This document shows, piece after piece, positions 53,042 through 63,955 of a DNA stretch of 64,000 bases (its first letter is position 1; each line of letters opens with the position of its first letter). The stretch covers positions 11,222,501 to 11,286,500 of the forward strand of contig OU015569.1 of the NCBI GenBank assembly GCA_907165135.1. The letters are read 5' to 3'. The position numbers and the translations under genes were made by a program. The notes below the pieces were generated by a model, which saw nothing but the letters and a program-made list of their open reading frames with translations, was not told the DNA's origin and searched no databases. This stretch comes from Oikopleura dioica. Lineage: Eukaryota > Chordata > Appendicularia > Copelata > Oikopleuridae.

Positions 53042-56000
53042 TTAGTTGGAGTAGAATAAAAAATGAAAAGTTAATAAGTAGCAAGATTCGAAATCTGAGC
53101 AAAAGACGCGGCAAAGGGATCTCGTCAGGAGATGATCCCGGCGAAATCTGCTGTGGCGATTGATTTCAAACTTACCCCGCATAATGTGGCTTGATCTTCT
53201 AATCTCTGCTCATGGGCCATTTGCTAAAGAAAATGTTTAATAGAAACCCAGAGTTGAAAAGTTGAATCTCAAGGCGAAACCTGGTAGTGTTGCCAGCGGA
53301 GGAATCGCTGGAATTGACGAACTTGGTACTCCCATTCCGATGGGTGAAAGGGGGTCATCACTTCTCCATTGCTTCCTTGATGTGGATTTGTTCCGTTGCT
53401 AGTACTGATTTTAGGGCTCTATTTTTGGGATGGTGTCTGGAACCGACAAAAAATTTCGACAAAATTTGCGTAGGCGGCTATACGGCTGCTGATTGGCCAG
53501 CTTGCTGAATCAAGGCTTCTGATTGGTTGAAAATTTCCACGCAAAATTTGTCGAAATTTTTTGTCGGTACCAGACACCTCCCCCTATATTTAGGGAAAAA
53601 AACGAAGCCACGAAGCGAAAATATACCCAAATCAAGGTCGATACCCTTAAAATTAACTTGTTTTCTCCAGAAATAAAGCCCTTTTCAATGAAGTTTTGTA
53701 GCTGAATAATTGCTCATATCTTCGAAGACGGTCTGATTTTTGTAGTAATTGGCAGGGCTCTTCTCCTCCCGAATCTCGGGCGGCGCGGGTGGGAAGGCAG
53801 GATTTCCTTGATTCTCGATTTCGACAGAAGTTCTCTGTTTTTCGGCTAAAATCGAGGCATCATCATTAAATGCTTCTCGCTTCTAAGTTTTTAATATTTC
53901 AAAAAGTTCAAGTCAGTCGCGCTCAGAGTCTTATCCCGCCCAAGTGAATTATTCATCGCGAAAGAAAAAACAAGAAAAATTGGAACAGACGCTATTGTAT
54001 ACGCAAGTGGCAAGAATCAAAGACGCACTTGTTCATTTTCATCCCTTTGGCGGTCACTTTTTTCGCAACAGTCAAAAAGTGACAGCGCTCGTTTTTCAAT
54101 TCTAAAGCGATCTAAAGCTACTATCTGAATCGATTCCTTTCGTTCCTGGAAAAGCGAGATTTTCTTTTCCTTCTTTTGCAGGGTTCAGTCTTTCTTCAAT
54201 GCTTGTTACTGTATTCTAGCGATTTTATCGGGAATAAATGTCGAAAAGAGGCGATTTTGTTCGACTTGATTGCCAGCCCTAACTGTAAATTGCACTAAAA
54301 ATCGCCAAAACTCACAATTTCAATTGTTTTTAATAATTTAAGTTTATCCATTTATATTCCTCCCCTCTGTTAAATTATTCAAAGAGGCAAACAACGAGTG
54401 TTCCAAAGTCTCTTTAAATTAAACTGAGTATGAATGAACACTGCACTTGGTTGCTGCGTAAGTTCTTCTTCTTGCTGCTGGCGGAAGGTCTATTCTTGGC
54501 GCATTTTTCCGGCGCGTTGATTACATGATGATTCTCTCCTTTTTTTCTCTTTTGGAGTTTGTTCGTGTTCTGCGAGAGTCCAAGAGCAGCCGAGCTTCCA
54601 AGAGCGGGTGGTGGCGTCGACGGCGCGCCCGCTCCTTTTGTCCCACTCCTCCCCACTTTTCCCGAAGCCAGCATTCTTCTTCACCGAAATGCGAATCAAT
54701 TAACAATTCAACATAATCACCCTTCTGACCTTTTCTGATTAGCGGCGGCCTCTTCCGAGATCCAAACTCCCGTTTCGGACGAGTACGAACTCTCAGCTCC
54801 TGAAGAAAAATACAGTAATTAACCAAGATCAGACTCAATGCTACATCTTACTACCGTAATTGGAATCTAATATGCAAAATTCAATTCGGTATCAAGTTTA
54901 TCTGCCAACAGTCCAGATTAGTGAATTTTTACATTTTTCTTAGCTCGCTCAAATTTAATAAAAAACTGGCTCAGCTCGCTCAAATTGACCGGAGTTCGCT
55001 CATATTTTGCTCAGCTGACTGATATTTAGCTTAGCTGGTTCATATGAAGCTGAGCTAGATCATAATCGAGTTGAGTGCGAAAAAATTGAGCGAAACTGGC
55101 GGAAATTGAGCTGAGCTGGCTCATTAAAGACAGAGCTGGCTCAGACTGAGCTGAGCTTTCGGATTTCGAGCTAAGCCGATTTGTATGGAGCTGAGAGTGC
55201 TCAAGGTAAGCTAAGCTTGCTCAGATTGAGCTGATATTACTCAAATTTAAGTGAATTTATTCAAATTGAACCTAACTGATTTTTGAGCTGGCTCAGACTG
55301 TTGAGCTGAGCGAAATTTTTGGAATTCTCCGAAAAATAATCGCTCAATTTTTGTCTTGAGAGTTTTTTTTTTCAAATCATAAGAACGGGGTTAGAATTTA
55401 AAATGTTCGAAAACAATTGATACCGGCTAAAAATGGTGTCTCTTGTTTGGTCCTCTTTGATTTTCTGACGCCTGGAAGGTAAGGAGTCAGGCATGGTCTA
55501 TAAAAAAAAGTGGAAATTGTCCGTTTGGACACTAATTAGCAATTAAAACTTTGTAAATTAGCGAGGAAAGCTGCAGGATCGTGAAGGCGGATGAATATTT
55601 TATCGTATAGAAAAGAAAGTGAGAGATAGGCTGCCCACAAATACCACATTTCTCTGAGGACGAAGACGTGCTCTATCGACGAGCTAATCAATTAATCACC
55701 AGAACTTACTGTTTTCCTCGCGATATTTCCTAAGTATGTAAGCCAAGACACGACGAGGTACTTAGTACTTAGAATCTCCGATAATCCTCCAAAACACTCT
55801 ATTTTTTAGCAAATTGAAGAGCCTACTTTCTAAACTAGAAAAAGAGAGTTTAAACTTTCTTTTGCTAGAATTTCATAAAGTGACAATCCTTGTAGATTTC
55901 GGCCATTCTCTCCCCAAAAAAATGAATCAAGTTTTTTGCTCACAATAACGGTAAATAAGTGTTTTAACCATATTAAATCACGCCAAAAACAGAAACCATA

Positions 56001-56392
56001 ATAAATAATCAAATCGGTCTAATCATAAATTGACAAAATTTCCTTGACAACTGCAAAAATGCTAACAACACCTACGGGTTCATAACGAAAATCTCGAAAG
56101 CGATTTTCAAGTATCATATGATGATGATTCATATCTCTTGAATGAAATTAACACTAAAAGTTATGATCAAAAGTCTGAGTTATACGCAATTATAAATCAC
56201 GTCACGCAACTTTAAAATGATCGAAGAAAGGTTGTCAGTCTTACCGCCTTTTTAACTGGATTATTCTTTCAATCGAAGGACTGCGAATTCTCTATTTTCA
56301 GGCAAAAAGTAAAATATTAAAATTATTTGTGTCTTACCAATATTGACGACAAGTTCTGCTTCTGACAGTGGTTGTTCTAACGTCGCGTCCAT
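53042..56392 (-). CDS. Unrecognised multi-exon gene, Ser/Pro-rich with basic core
   Basis: Model: exon 56392-56338 (MDATLEQPLSEAELVVNIG), exon 54799-54730 (AESSYSSETGVWISEEAAAN), exon 54675 to about 54534 (RMLASGKVGRSGTKGAGAPS, then NKLQKRKKGENHH), exon near 53832-53710 (RTSVEIENQGNPAFPPAPPE, IREEKSPANYYKNQT), exon near 53417-53284 (SPKISTSNGTNPHQGSNGEV, FHPSEWEYQVRQFQRFLRWQ), exon near 53236-53190 (QMAHEQRLEDQATLC), last exon to 53042. Phases agree at most joins. The donor after YKNQT is uncertain (GTCTTC or a GC donor). Composition suggests an intracellular, perhaps nuclear, protein with one structured Trp/Gln-rich segment. I do not recognise a family. The first intron (about 1.5 kb) holds a minisatellite and the fifth a hairpin element. 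Confidence 0.5.
53432..53578. mobile_element. 147-bp hairpin MITE
   Basis: GGTGTCTGGAACCGACAAAA at the left, continuing AAATTTCGACAAAATTTGCG, is inverted almost exactly at the right (TTTTTTGTCGGTACCAGACACC). 40-bp arms surround a loop containing two GCTGATTGG/TCTGATTGG words. It lies in an intron of the unrecognised minus-strand gene, about 15 bases from an acceptor. Confidence 0.75.
54945..55330. repeat. Degenerate GAGCTGAGC/GGCTCA minisatellite
   Basis: About 15-20 diverged units of 20-30 bases built from (A)TTGAGCTGAGC(T)GGCTCA. The unit is partly palindromic (GAGCTGAGC against GCTCAGCTC). It lies in the first intron of the unrecognised minus-strand gene. Confidence 0.7.
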
Positions 56393-57242
56393 TCTTCCCC
56401 AAAGTGCTTGGATTCAAGTGTCTGAATCCTTAATTGTCAAACCTCAATCTTCGCTCTTCTCTGAATATAATAAGGGCGCATTCTCTTATTTCCCCGCCGC
56501 CGCAATCGTCAACTTCTTATTTTCGCCAAAAGAGGACCAAATGGGGATTTCTTCAATTCATCTGTCTTTTCTGTTGCGATTTCTTCAATTTCAGTAATTC
56601 GGGGTCGCCACGCTTTCGATGACACCGATCATGGTATATTGGCCCTATCGCACGCCAGCTAAATGCAAAGAGCCCCTTATTAATCCCCCAGATGCTCCAC
56701 CAGGGGTACTATCTAACCGAACACATGGCCAAATGCACGAAATACAACTCGATAGTCAACAAGCCTATTCATTTTCCTCACTTCTGTCTTTGCTCAAAAA
56801 ACATAGACGACAATTATTTTGAAATAATGCAAAATGAAATTTTCTAAAATAAAGTTTTTTGTTACTAACACTCAAATTTTCAAACAACAGATAAGATCCG
56901 ATAAGAATCGAACCAACTCCGGGAGATCAGCCAGAACCTGGCGCCCTCTTTTGGTCGACGTAATGCATAAAGCTGATTTCAAAACTGTGGGGAGCCAGAA
57001 TTTATGAAGAAGAATATTATTTTCTAAAATGAAGCAAAAAGACTTGGAGGACTAGAAAAATCAATCCCTGACAATCTGTCTCTTAACACTGTTAATAAAA
57101 ATAATACAGACTATATAATATAGTCTATATTCGTAAAAGCGTGGATGACTTTGAAAAGGTTCACACTCGATCTCTAGAACATATTATTACTGAGTCGTTT
57201 TTCTTCCCCTTTTTCGCAGTCGAGCTTAGGAGACCCTGCGGG
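56393..57242. other. Divergent spacer, gene starts on both sides
   Basis: Between the start of the minus-strand gene (56392) and the dynein light chain (57243). A plus-strand frame at 56619-56822 (MTPIMVYWPYRTPAKCKEPL) is open for 67 codons, but nothing else supports it. A TTTTTCGCAG acceptor near 57220 probably ends a 5' UTR intron or marks spliced-leader addition. Confidence 0.4.
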
Positions 57243-58686
57243 ATGGCAGAAAACAATAAAAATCCAGGTAACCTTGATTCCCACTTACAACTCCGTAACA
57301 CGAGCACTTCCTGTACCTGGTACTAATCGAAATTACAGAAAGCTTCAAAGCCCGCGCGGCTAGACGCAGCTCCATGTTTCAACCAGAGATGAAGCAACGG
57401 ACGGCGTCAATTTTCTCGGTAAGAAAATTCTACTAAATTCTTGCACTCCGGTAATTGTTTTAGTACTCAAACGATGGAAGCCAAACTGGGTTCAAAGCTG
57501 TCGCCCTTGGCCCGAAATACATGAACACATACAAAATGTCTCCAGATCGAAAAGCAGTTATGCGAGAAGTAAGAGCTGTGCTAGAGAAGTCCATAAGAGG
57601 TAATGCTTGAATCTAGGAGTTGAGTGGAAAATTCAAATAACAACGAGCTTGATCAAATGCTTAAGGAGGGGGTCGACGAGAAAAATTTTTCGTTCTTTCA
57701 AAATTTCGATTATATTTTTGAATTCATTAATAAAAAGGAACATTTTTGGTCCCCAGCTTTTTGCGCATTTGTTAACTTTTTTAAGAAAATTTTCGATTTT
57801 CTGTCCGAAATCCGAGATTTTTCGAAAGTTAAAAGTTAGTTTTTTCGCTCAAAAACAATTTTCATCCAAATTTTTTTTGCAAGATATTGTTTTTTAATGG
57901 TATCTTAATCATTATCAATAAAAGAATCCAAGTCTCCACGACTTTGGTAAAATTCTCTATGAAAAAATGGTTTTCTCTATGAAAACTATGGGTAAAAATG
58001 ACGATTTTGACGAAAATCGAATATTTTTAATCAATAAGAAAAATTTTTTTATGATAGTAACCCTTAATTTTTTGATCGCCGGTTAATTTTTAAGGGTCTT
58101 AATTATTTATTAATTATATTTGATAAAGAAAAAAAAACTCGGTTTTCGAGATTTTTTGGTCACGAGACACCCCCACTTCAACCCTTATTTTTGAAAAATT
58201 TTTCAAAAAAAATTTTTTTCTGCTTCTTGCCGGTTAATTTTTCAAACCCTTTTCTTTCAATCTGAAAAGTCAGAATTTTCCTATCTAATCGGGTTTCTCC
58301 GCATTTTTGGTCACGGAAATCCCGATTCTCGTCGACCTCCCCCTTAAATATACCATTTATTCATGTTTTAGCAAACTTTGCTGGACAGAAATTCCAGTCG
58401 GCTTCTGACGAAGAAATCATCAAATGCAGCAACGACGAAATTCACTTGCGCTTGAAGGGCATCGTGCCCAAGCGATACCGTTTTATCGTTTCAATGGGAT
58501 TGATTGAAATCGCCGACCAAGGTTCCTTACCCAAATCCCCCATTTTACTCCATGCTCATAAATTTAGACGTCTCCGTCGCCTCCCGAATGCTCTCCAACA
58601 CAGAACACGACTCCTTCGTCGAATTCAACTTGAAAGAAGCGGACTTTGCTGTGACCGCCACCGTTTTCTTGATTTACTTAGAATAA
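57243..58686 (+). CDS. Tctex-type dynein light chain
   Basis: Five exons: 57243-57264, 57340-57419, about 57464-57600, about 58372-58521 and about 58571-58686. Start MAENNKNP. A short basic N-terminus (RRSSMFQPEMKQRTASIFS) leads into the Tctex-1 domain: NTYKMSPDRKAVMREVRAVL, EIHLRLKGIVPKRYRFIVSM, GLIEIADQDVSVASRML, and the typical end FAVTATVFLIYLE. The ending FAVATVYAIYFE of vertebrate TCTEX1D/DYNLT5 proteins is close. Length (~160 aa) fits TCTEX1D rather than the shorter DYNLT1. Role: cytoplasmic or axonemal dynein subunit or cargo adaptor. The fourth intron is unusually long (about 770 nt), AT-rich and repetitive. Confidence 0.85.
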
Positions 58687-59619
58687 TTTTCTTTCACTCT
58701 TTTTTACTATTTTACTATTTTTATTTTTTTCTCTTTCTTTTTCACGAATATACAATTTTTATTTTAAACCGAGCTCGTTTTGATTGTTGCATTTTATTTT
58801 ACCCTGAGCGTTTGAAACCAAACTTGTCACGTGATGTTCAAACTGTCAAAAAGTTAGTGCTGATTTTGAATTTTGGCGATGCGATGGGGCGAGTCGTCTT
58901 GAATGGCTTAAAAATTTAAGAGTTGCGGCGCGTATTATGGGTTTAGGTGGCGATATTATGAGCCGAATACGATTAGAACATCGCAAAAACGAAGTTTTAG
59001 AACAATCTGGGTGGATCAATGTTGAGATAATAAACTGTCGAAACGGCGCCACGGCGCGGCTAGCTTCCGCAGGGCTGGAATGCTGACCATGCCAAGCGAA
59101 CAGGGAGACACAAACTGATATGAACAAATGAAGGTCCTCCAGGTGCGGCTCGCAATAAACATAAATAGAGAAAGAAAATTGTATAAATACAGAGATCGGA
59201 AACGAAGAGAAACTACTACCTGGGCTCGGTAAATTGATCTGTCTAAAACCCTGAGTCAGGGACTGTTTCCCGTCTTTGGAGGTACTAACTTGACAAAATA
59301 TAAGAGAATTTAAAACCGTGAGTCCATGACCCTGACCTGTGTAGTACAGGCTTTGTTCAACACAGAACATGTTTACAGTCAAAAAAGATAGAACATGCTT
59401 GATATTTTTGAATGCTAATATACATTTCCAATAAAAAGCTGGGCAAAACTCTGAGTCAGGGTCAGGTCTGACCGAAACGATCAGCTTCATAAACCTGAGT
59501 CAGGCTTGTTCTCTGAGACAGGATTGCCAACTTGTCTGGTGGAAAACAAGTCCTACTTTTAAAATAGACAAGTTGCCGAGCCAAGTTTGTTTTCCTTCTA
59601 ATTTGAGTATTATTTCTAA
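58687..59619. other. Spacer 5' of the carboxypeptidase gene
   Basis: Contains a MITE (59219-59582) and the probable but unfound first exon of the carboxypeptidase gene. A 214-codon minus-strand frame (58846-59490) runs through the MITE and is rejected. Confidence 0.4.
59219..59582. mobile_element. Diverged MITE, GGCTCGGCAACCTG family
   Basis: Left end CCTGGGCTCGGTAAATTGAT plus CCCTGAGTCAGGG; right end GACAAGTTGCCGAGCCAAG. Several further CTGAGTCAGG boxes lie inside (59455, 59495). It lacks the GCGGCTT stems of the 12062 and 16521 copies. It ends about 40 bases before the first recognisable carboxypeptidase exon. Confidence 0.65.
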
Positions 59620-62598
59620 TTGCGAGCGCGGAAAAAGTGCTTATTAGCAGGTTCGGCTGTTGCTCAGAAGAGTGCCTCTTACGATGGCGAAATCGTCATC
59701 GAGGCAGTCATCGAAAGCAAGGAGCATTTCGACACATTGGTTGATATCAACAACAAACACTTTCTCGACTTTTGGTATCCAGACTCGCTCGCTAGAATCA
59801 AGCTCAATGATAGCTTCCAAGGAAGGGCTGAGGAAAGTTTCGCTTTTGAAAATGATTTTCAAACTGGATCAACTCGATTTTGTTCCTTTTTTTTAATTTC
59901 GTCGGTCGGCGATGGTTCGGACTCAGAACTCGCGTAGGGACAATATTTGATCAGAGGGATGAACGAAAAAAGGTCCCTCAGCCTCGATCAAAGCACGTGT
60001 CACCAAAGAAGACAAACACGATGTTCTTAGAGAGATCCACATGTCCGGAATGAACTACAGAATTATGCACTCGAATCTCGACCAAATGATTGCTGATTCG
60101 GCCGCAGAGAGTTCCAAGTAAGTTTCAAGAGAAAAATAAACGCTCGGTAAATCACGGATAACTTTTATTTGGATCGAATATTTTTTCGTTCAGTGATAAA
60201 AACTACAGAAGTAATTGTGATCGACGATTTTGACGATTTCGTTTCATTTTTAAAAGTTTAAATTCATCCCTTTCCGAAGCTCTTATATAGCCCCTCGCAG
60301 CTGGAGCTAACCAGCTGCGCCAAATCGTAATTATTCGTGTTTGGGCTGAAAAATTTCCTTGATTTTACCTTACTGATCTTGAGGAATAGAAAATAGTCTT
60401 GACCACTTATAAGGAGCGTTATCTTTTTTTGCAGATCCTCATGGTTGTACAAAAAAGTCTCATACCGACCAGATTAGTTTTGTAATAGAATGATTTGGAC
60501 ATGTGTTGAAAAATCGTGTCTTTCTGATTTTTTCGTATTTAAGAGTACAACATTCGCAAGCAATTAACCGATTCGAAGACTCACACCTCCAGTATGATTA
60601 CTTCAAATATCACAACATGGAGGATATCTACGAATGGAGCGACCAAATCGCCCAGTTGGACGGTGTCGAGAAGAAGGTGATCGGCAAGTCGTGGGAGGAT
60701 CGCGATCTCTTTGTCCTGGTCATTGACGACGTCAGTGGCATGAAGAACCCGCACAAGGTCTTTGTCGATTGTGGCATTCACGCGCGCGAGTGGGTCAGCC
60801 ACGCATTCTGCCAGTATTTGGTCGGGCAGCTCGTGGACGACACTTCCTCCAAATTCGGCTTCATGCGAAATGGCGTCGAGTGGCACATCATGCCCGTGGT
60901 CAATCCGGACGGATACGAATTCACGCACACCCACGATCGATTCTGGAGAAAGAACAGAAACCCCAATACGGATGCAAAGACGCGCGCAAGTCAGATTGAG
61001 TCGGGCGCGTACATGTCCGGCTGCGGCGAGTACCGTGGAATCGGGGTTGATTTGAACAGAAACTACGATGCGATGTGGCGTCTGGGTGACCCGATGGTTG
61101 GCGCATCGAAATGGTGCACAGACGATTCTTATCAAGGAGCATCCGCGTTTTCAGAGCCAGAGACACGGGCGCATTCAGGCAACGGGAAAGATAAGGGAAC
61201 CCGTCAAGGTGGAGTGTTCACTTCGTTTCCCTGAAAACAGAATACATCCTCTCTGTCAAGCCAGAAGCGTACTTGACCATGCACTCGTACGCTGAGGTCA
61301 TTCTCTTTCCGTACACGTACGCCATCGACGCACCTCGACCACACAACTACCTAGGCACGGTCTAGATTCTCAACCCTCGTGTCTACTGATTCCGTCTGCT
61401 CCTGATGTTGTTATTATAAATGACCCAAATTTGTTTGTAAACACATTTTGAACGGGGGCAATTATGTGAGATTTATTACAACACTTGGAGGGGGTCTAGA
61501 CCATAAGCGATGAACTCTACCGTTTGGCAGGAGAAATGACTGACAGAATATACAATCAAAACAAAGAATGGGACTATCATCCTAGCAGATGGACATACGG
61601 ACAAGGTTAGATTTATATCTTATTTTCAGGAACTGACGGCATACGATTTCTTCTCATTCTAGGAAATTTTATTGCTCACGATACTTAGCAGCTACTGTTA
61701 ATTACTTTTAGGGCGAACAATTTTTTATCCAGCTGCTGGCGGTTCAGACGATTGGGCTCACAAAAACGGCATCAACATTTCCTACACTCTCGAATTGCGT
61801 GACAAGGGCCGGTAAGTTCCATTTTTTCATGACATTTCATCAATAACAGCATTCTATCAGATTCGGATTCGTAGTACCGGACACCTACCTCGAGCGAACA
61901 ATGAAAGAAACAGCAGCGGGTGTCTCTGCCGTCTACGATCACGTGACGCGTCATGACGCAGTGAACGCAGCAGCTCAAGCCAGCGCCGGAAGTTCGGGAG
62001 GAGCTAAGGCCCCTGTTCCGACTTTCTCTAAGCCGTCGTTTGTCGCCCCGCCGACGAGATGCGGCGATCCGGCTGAAGTCTACGGCTTCAAGAATTCAAA
62101 GTCGTCAGTTAAGTACACACCTACCTTTTCCTGCAACGATAGCGGGCGATGCGAATATACGTGTCCAGCGGGATCAAGGAAGGGAAACCTCGCCGCTGTT
62201 ACCTGTAGACCAAATAAACAGTTCAAGCCGAACCCCAAAGCGCCCATGGCTAAGCCGGAGAAGTTCTGTTCATACGGTAAATTTAACTTTGGAAAAAAAT
62301 CTCAGTCAGTGTAATTTTAATTCTAGCTTTGAGCGTCGACAATGATACCGATTTCGAGAAATACTGCTCAAAGTACGGGCCATATTCGAACATATCCTCC
62401 GCATGGACAAACAGTAACTTGACGAAAAACTGCAAGCTGCTCCCCCGAGGAACCAAGATCGTCTGCAACTTCTCGTGCAGGGGACAGAGAAGTCTCGGAA
62501 ACGCAAAGACATTTGTAAAGATGACGAAGAATGGCGTCTCAGCTGGGCCGAAGAAGATAGTGGAACCTATTTGCTCGCTGGCGAAGTCTTGTAATTGA
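59620..62598 (+). CDS. Secreted carboxypeptidase A/B (M14) with Cys-rich C-terminal tail
   Basis: The first visible exon carries the end of a signal peptide ([10 protein letters not shown]) and the propeptide ([26 protein letters not shown]), but I find no ATG. A short upstream exon or a changed start is likely. Propeptide exon 2 has [20 protein letters not shown]. The mature enzyme starts about 60544: HAREW (zinc His and Glu), [16 protein letters not shown] (Arg127), DLNRNYD (Asn144/Arg145), [13 protein letters not shown] (zinc His196) and YTLELRD (catalytic Glu270). All key residues are present. A 30-nt intron near 61212 and an intron 61365-61501 remove apparent stops. After the enzyme comes a Pro/Ala linker and two Cys-rich modules ([12 protein letters not shown].., [18 protein letters not shown]) ending KSCN, which ordinary digestive enzymes lack. 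AATAAA follows near 62662. Confidence 0.85.
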
Positions 62599-63173
62599 GA
62601 ATTAACGAAGATACAATGTGTACTTCCGCAATGGATAATTCTGTGCGCTGTACAGATACAAAAATAAAGTCTTTCAACATATACAATTTTTCCGTTTATA
62701 TGCGCAGATCCATATGTCGCTATTTGGAATCGTTCTTTTCAAGTTTGGAAACTGTGCTTGCCTGGCTTTTTGCAAGCTATGAGTGTTGATAATATGGGAG
62801 GCCCAGGGAGGGGCTGAAGCTGCATTGAGTATCCTGCAAGTATTTTAAAATTTCATGCGATAAAAGGTCAATTTAAAAGGGGTTATAAAAATCAAGAATG
62901 CCTCAGTAGCATTCTAAATATTTGGTTTGTTTGATTTATACACCGTATTTTATTCAGAATACAGAAGTTTCAAATAAGAATAAACTTAAAACAGTAAAAC
63001 TCGCGAGTTTTACTGGAAGAACAGATCTTTCCCGATAGTAATAGTTAAGGAAATAATTGTTTTAATATTGCACTAAGATCACTTTTTTGGTTACAGAAAA
63101 GAAAGATGAGAAAACAAGGAAGATTCACGGATTCAGGTAAAAATGGATTTAGTGTTCTCTAATTTTCGACTTT
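62599..63173. other. Convergent 3' spacer
   Basis: Between the carboxypeptidase stop and the convergent gene ending at 63174. AT-rich; AATAAA at about 62662. No gene seen. Confidence 0.45.
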
Positions 63174-63955
63174 TCATTTGGTCGAGCGTGCTTTCTTCAA
63201 ATTGGCGATGGAATTGGCGCATTCTGAGATGAGCTTCACCGCGTTGAGCGAAGCCTCGAGGGATGAAGTCTCTTCCAGCTGCTGGGTCGCCCAATTCAAC
63301 TGAAGACAGCGCTAGATTTTGAGCACAAAGGTAGCTTGCTTACTTTTTTGGTTACGACGGAGATCGAGTGAAGAATGCCACTGGTGATTTCGCGATAGGA
63401 CTCGCCGCCTTCACTTCTGTTGTCAGACTGATCCGTGGCGGCGTTGGAGTGGTTGTCGTCGGTCGTGTTTTCTTGGAATCACGTGATTTCGGAGGATTTT
63501 TGAATAACGACTACCTTCTTTTTGGATTTTCATGGCAAGTGGATGGACAAACTCGCTCATTTGCTGCTCTTGCTCTCTTCTGTGATCCTTGACGTGGCTC
63601 TTGATCGGAGTCGAATGTCGAGGAGGAATCATTTGCGACCCATGGGAACTACGGTAGTTTCGAGAGTCGTTCTTTTTACCAATTCACAAATAAGCGTTCG
63701 AAAATTTCAAAAATAATAAATTCAAATGGAATAGAATTGGCACCGTGACAGAATCGGGTTCGTGTTTGAGTCATCAGCAGCGCATCCAGCTTCGGACTCG
63801 CCGCAGGTCGACGCCGCATAAGAAGCGATGATGGTATTGATGACGTCCATCGATGGCTCGCCGCCGTCTTGAAACGCATCCGTCACTTTCGATGCCATTC
63901 GGTCGGAATGAGCAGGTCCGTATCGCGATTGGATTCCAGCCCAACTACCGTTCAT
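63174..63955 (-). CDS. Unrecognised Ser-rich protein with helical C-terminus
   Basis: Four exons on the minus strand, starting at the ATG at 63955: MNGSWAGIQSRYGPAHSDRM, then MDVINTIIASYAASTCGESE. Exon 2 reads NDSRNYRSSHGSQMIPPRHS and EQQMSEFVHPLAMKIQK. Exon 3 reads ENTTDDNHSNAATDQSDNRS and SYREITSGILHSISVVTKK. The last exon is an amphipathic helix, LNWATQQLEETSSLEASLNA, ending KKARSTK. The first join (63735 region) does not resolve to a GT donor in phase. About 200 aa. The C-terminal helix could form a coiled-coil complex; no family is recognised. Confidence 0.55.

Noticed and set aside
56619-56822. 67-codon plus-strand frame in the spacer before the dynein light chain
   Set aside because: No splice sites, no family and no poly(A) pattern that sets it apart from chance.
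58846-59490. Minus-strand frame of 214 codons
   Set aside because: It runs through the GGCTCGGCAACCTG MITE and AT-rich spacer, has poor composition and has no splice or poly(A) support.
61361-61380. In-frame TAG in the carboxypeptidase catalytic domain
   Set aside because: It lies in a 137-nt GT-AG intron. The enzyme continues in phase with [13 protein letters not shown].
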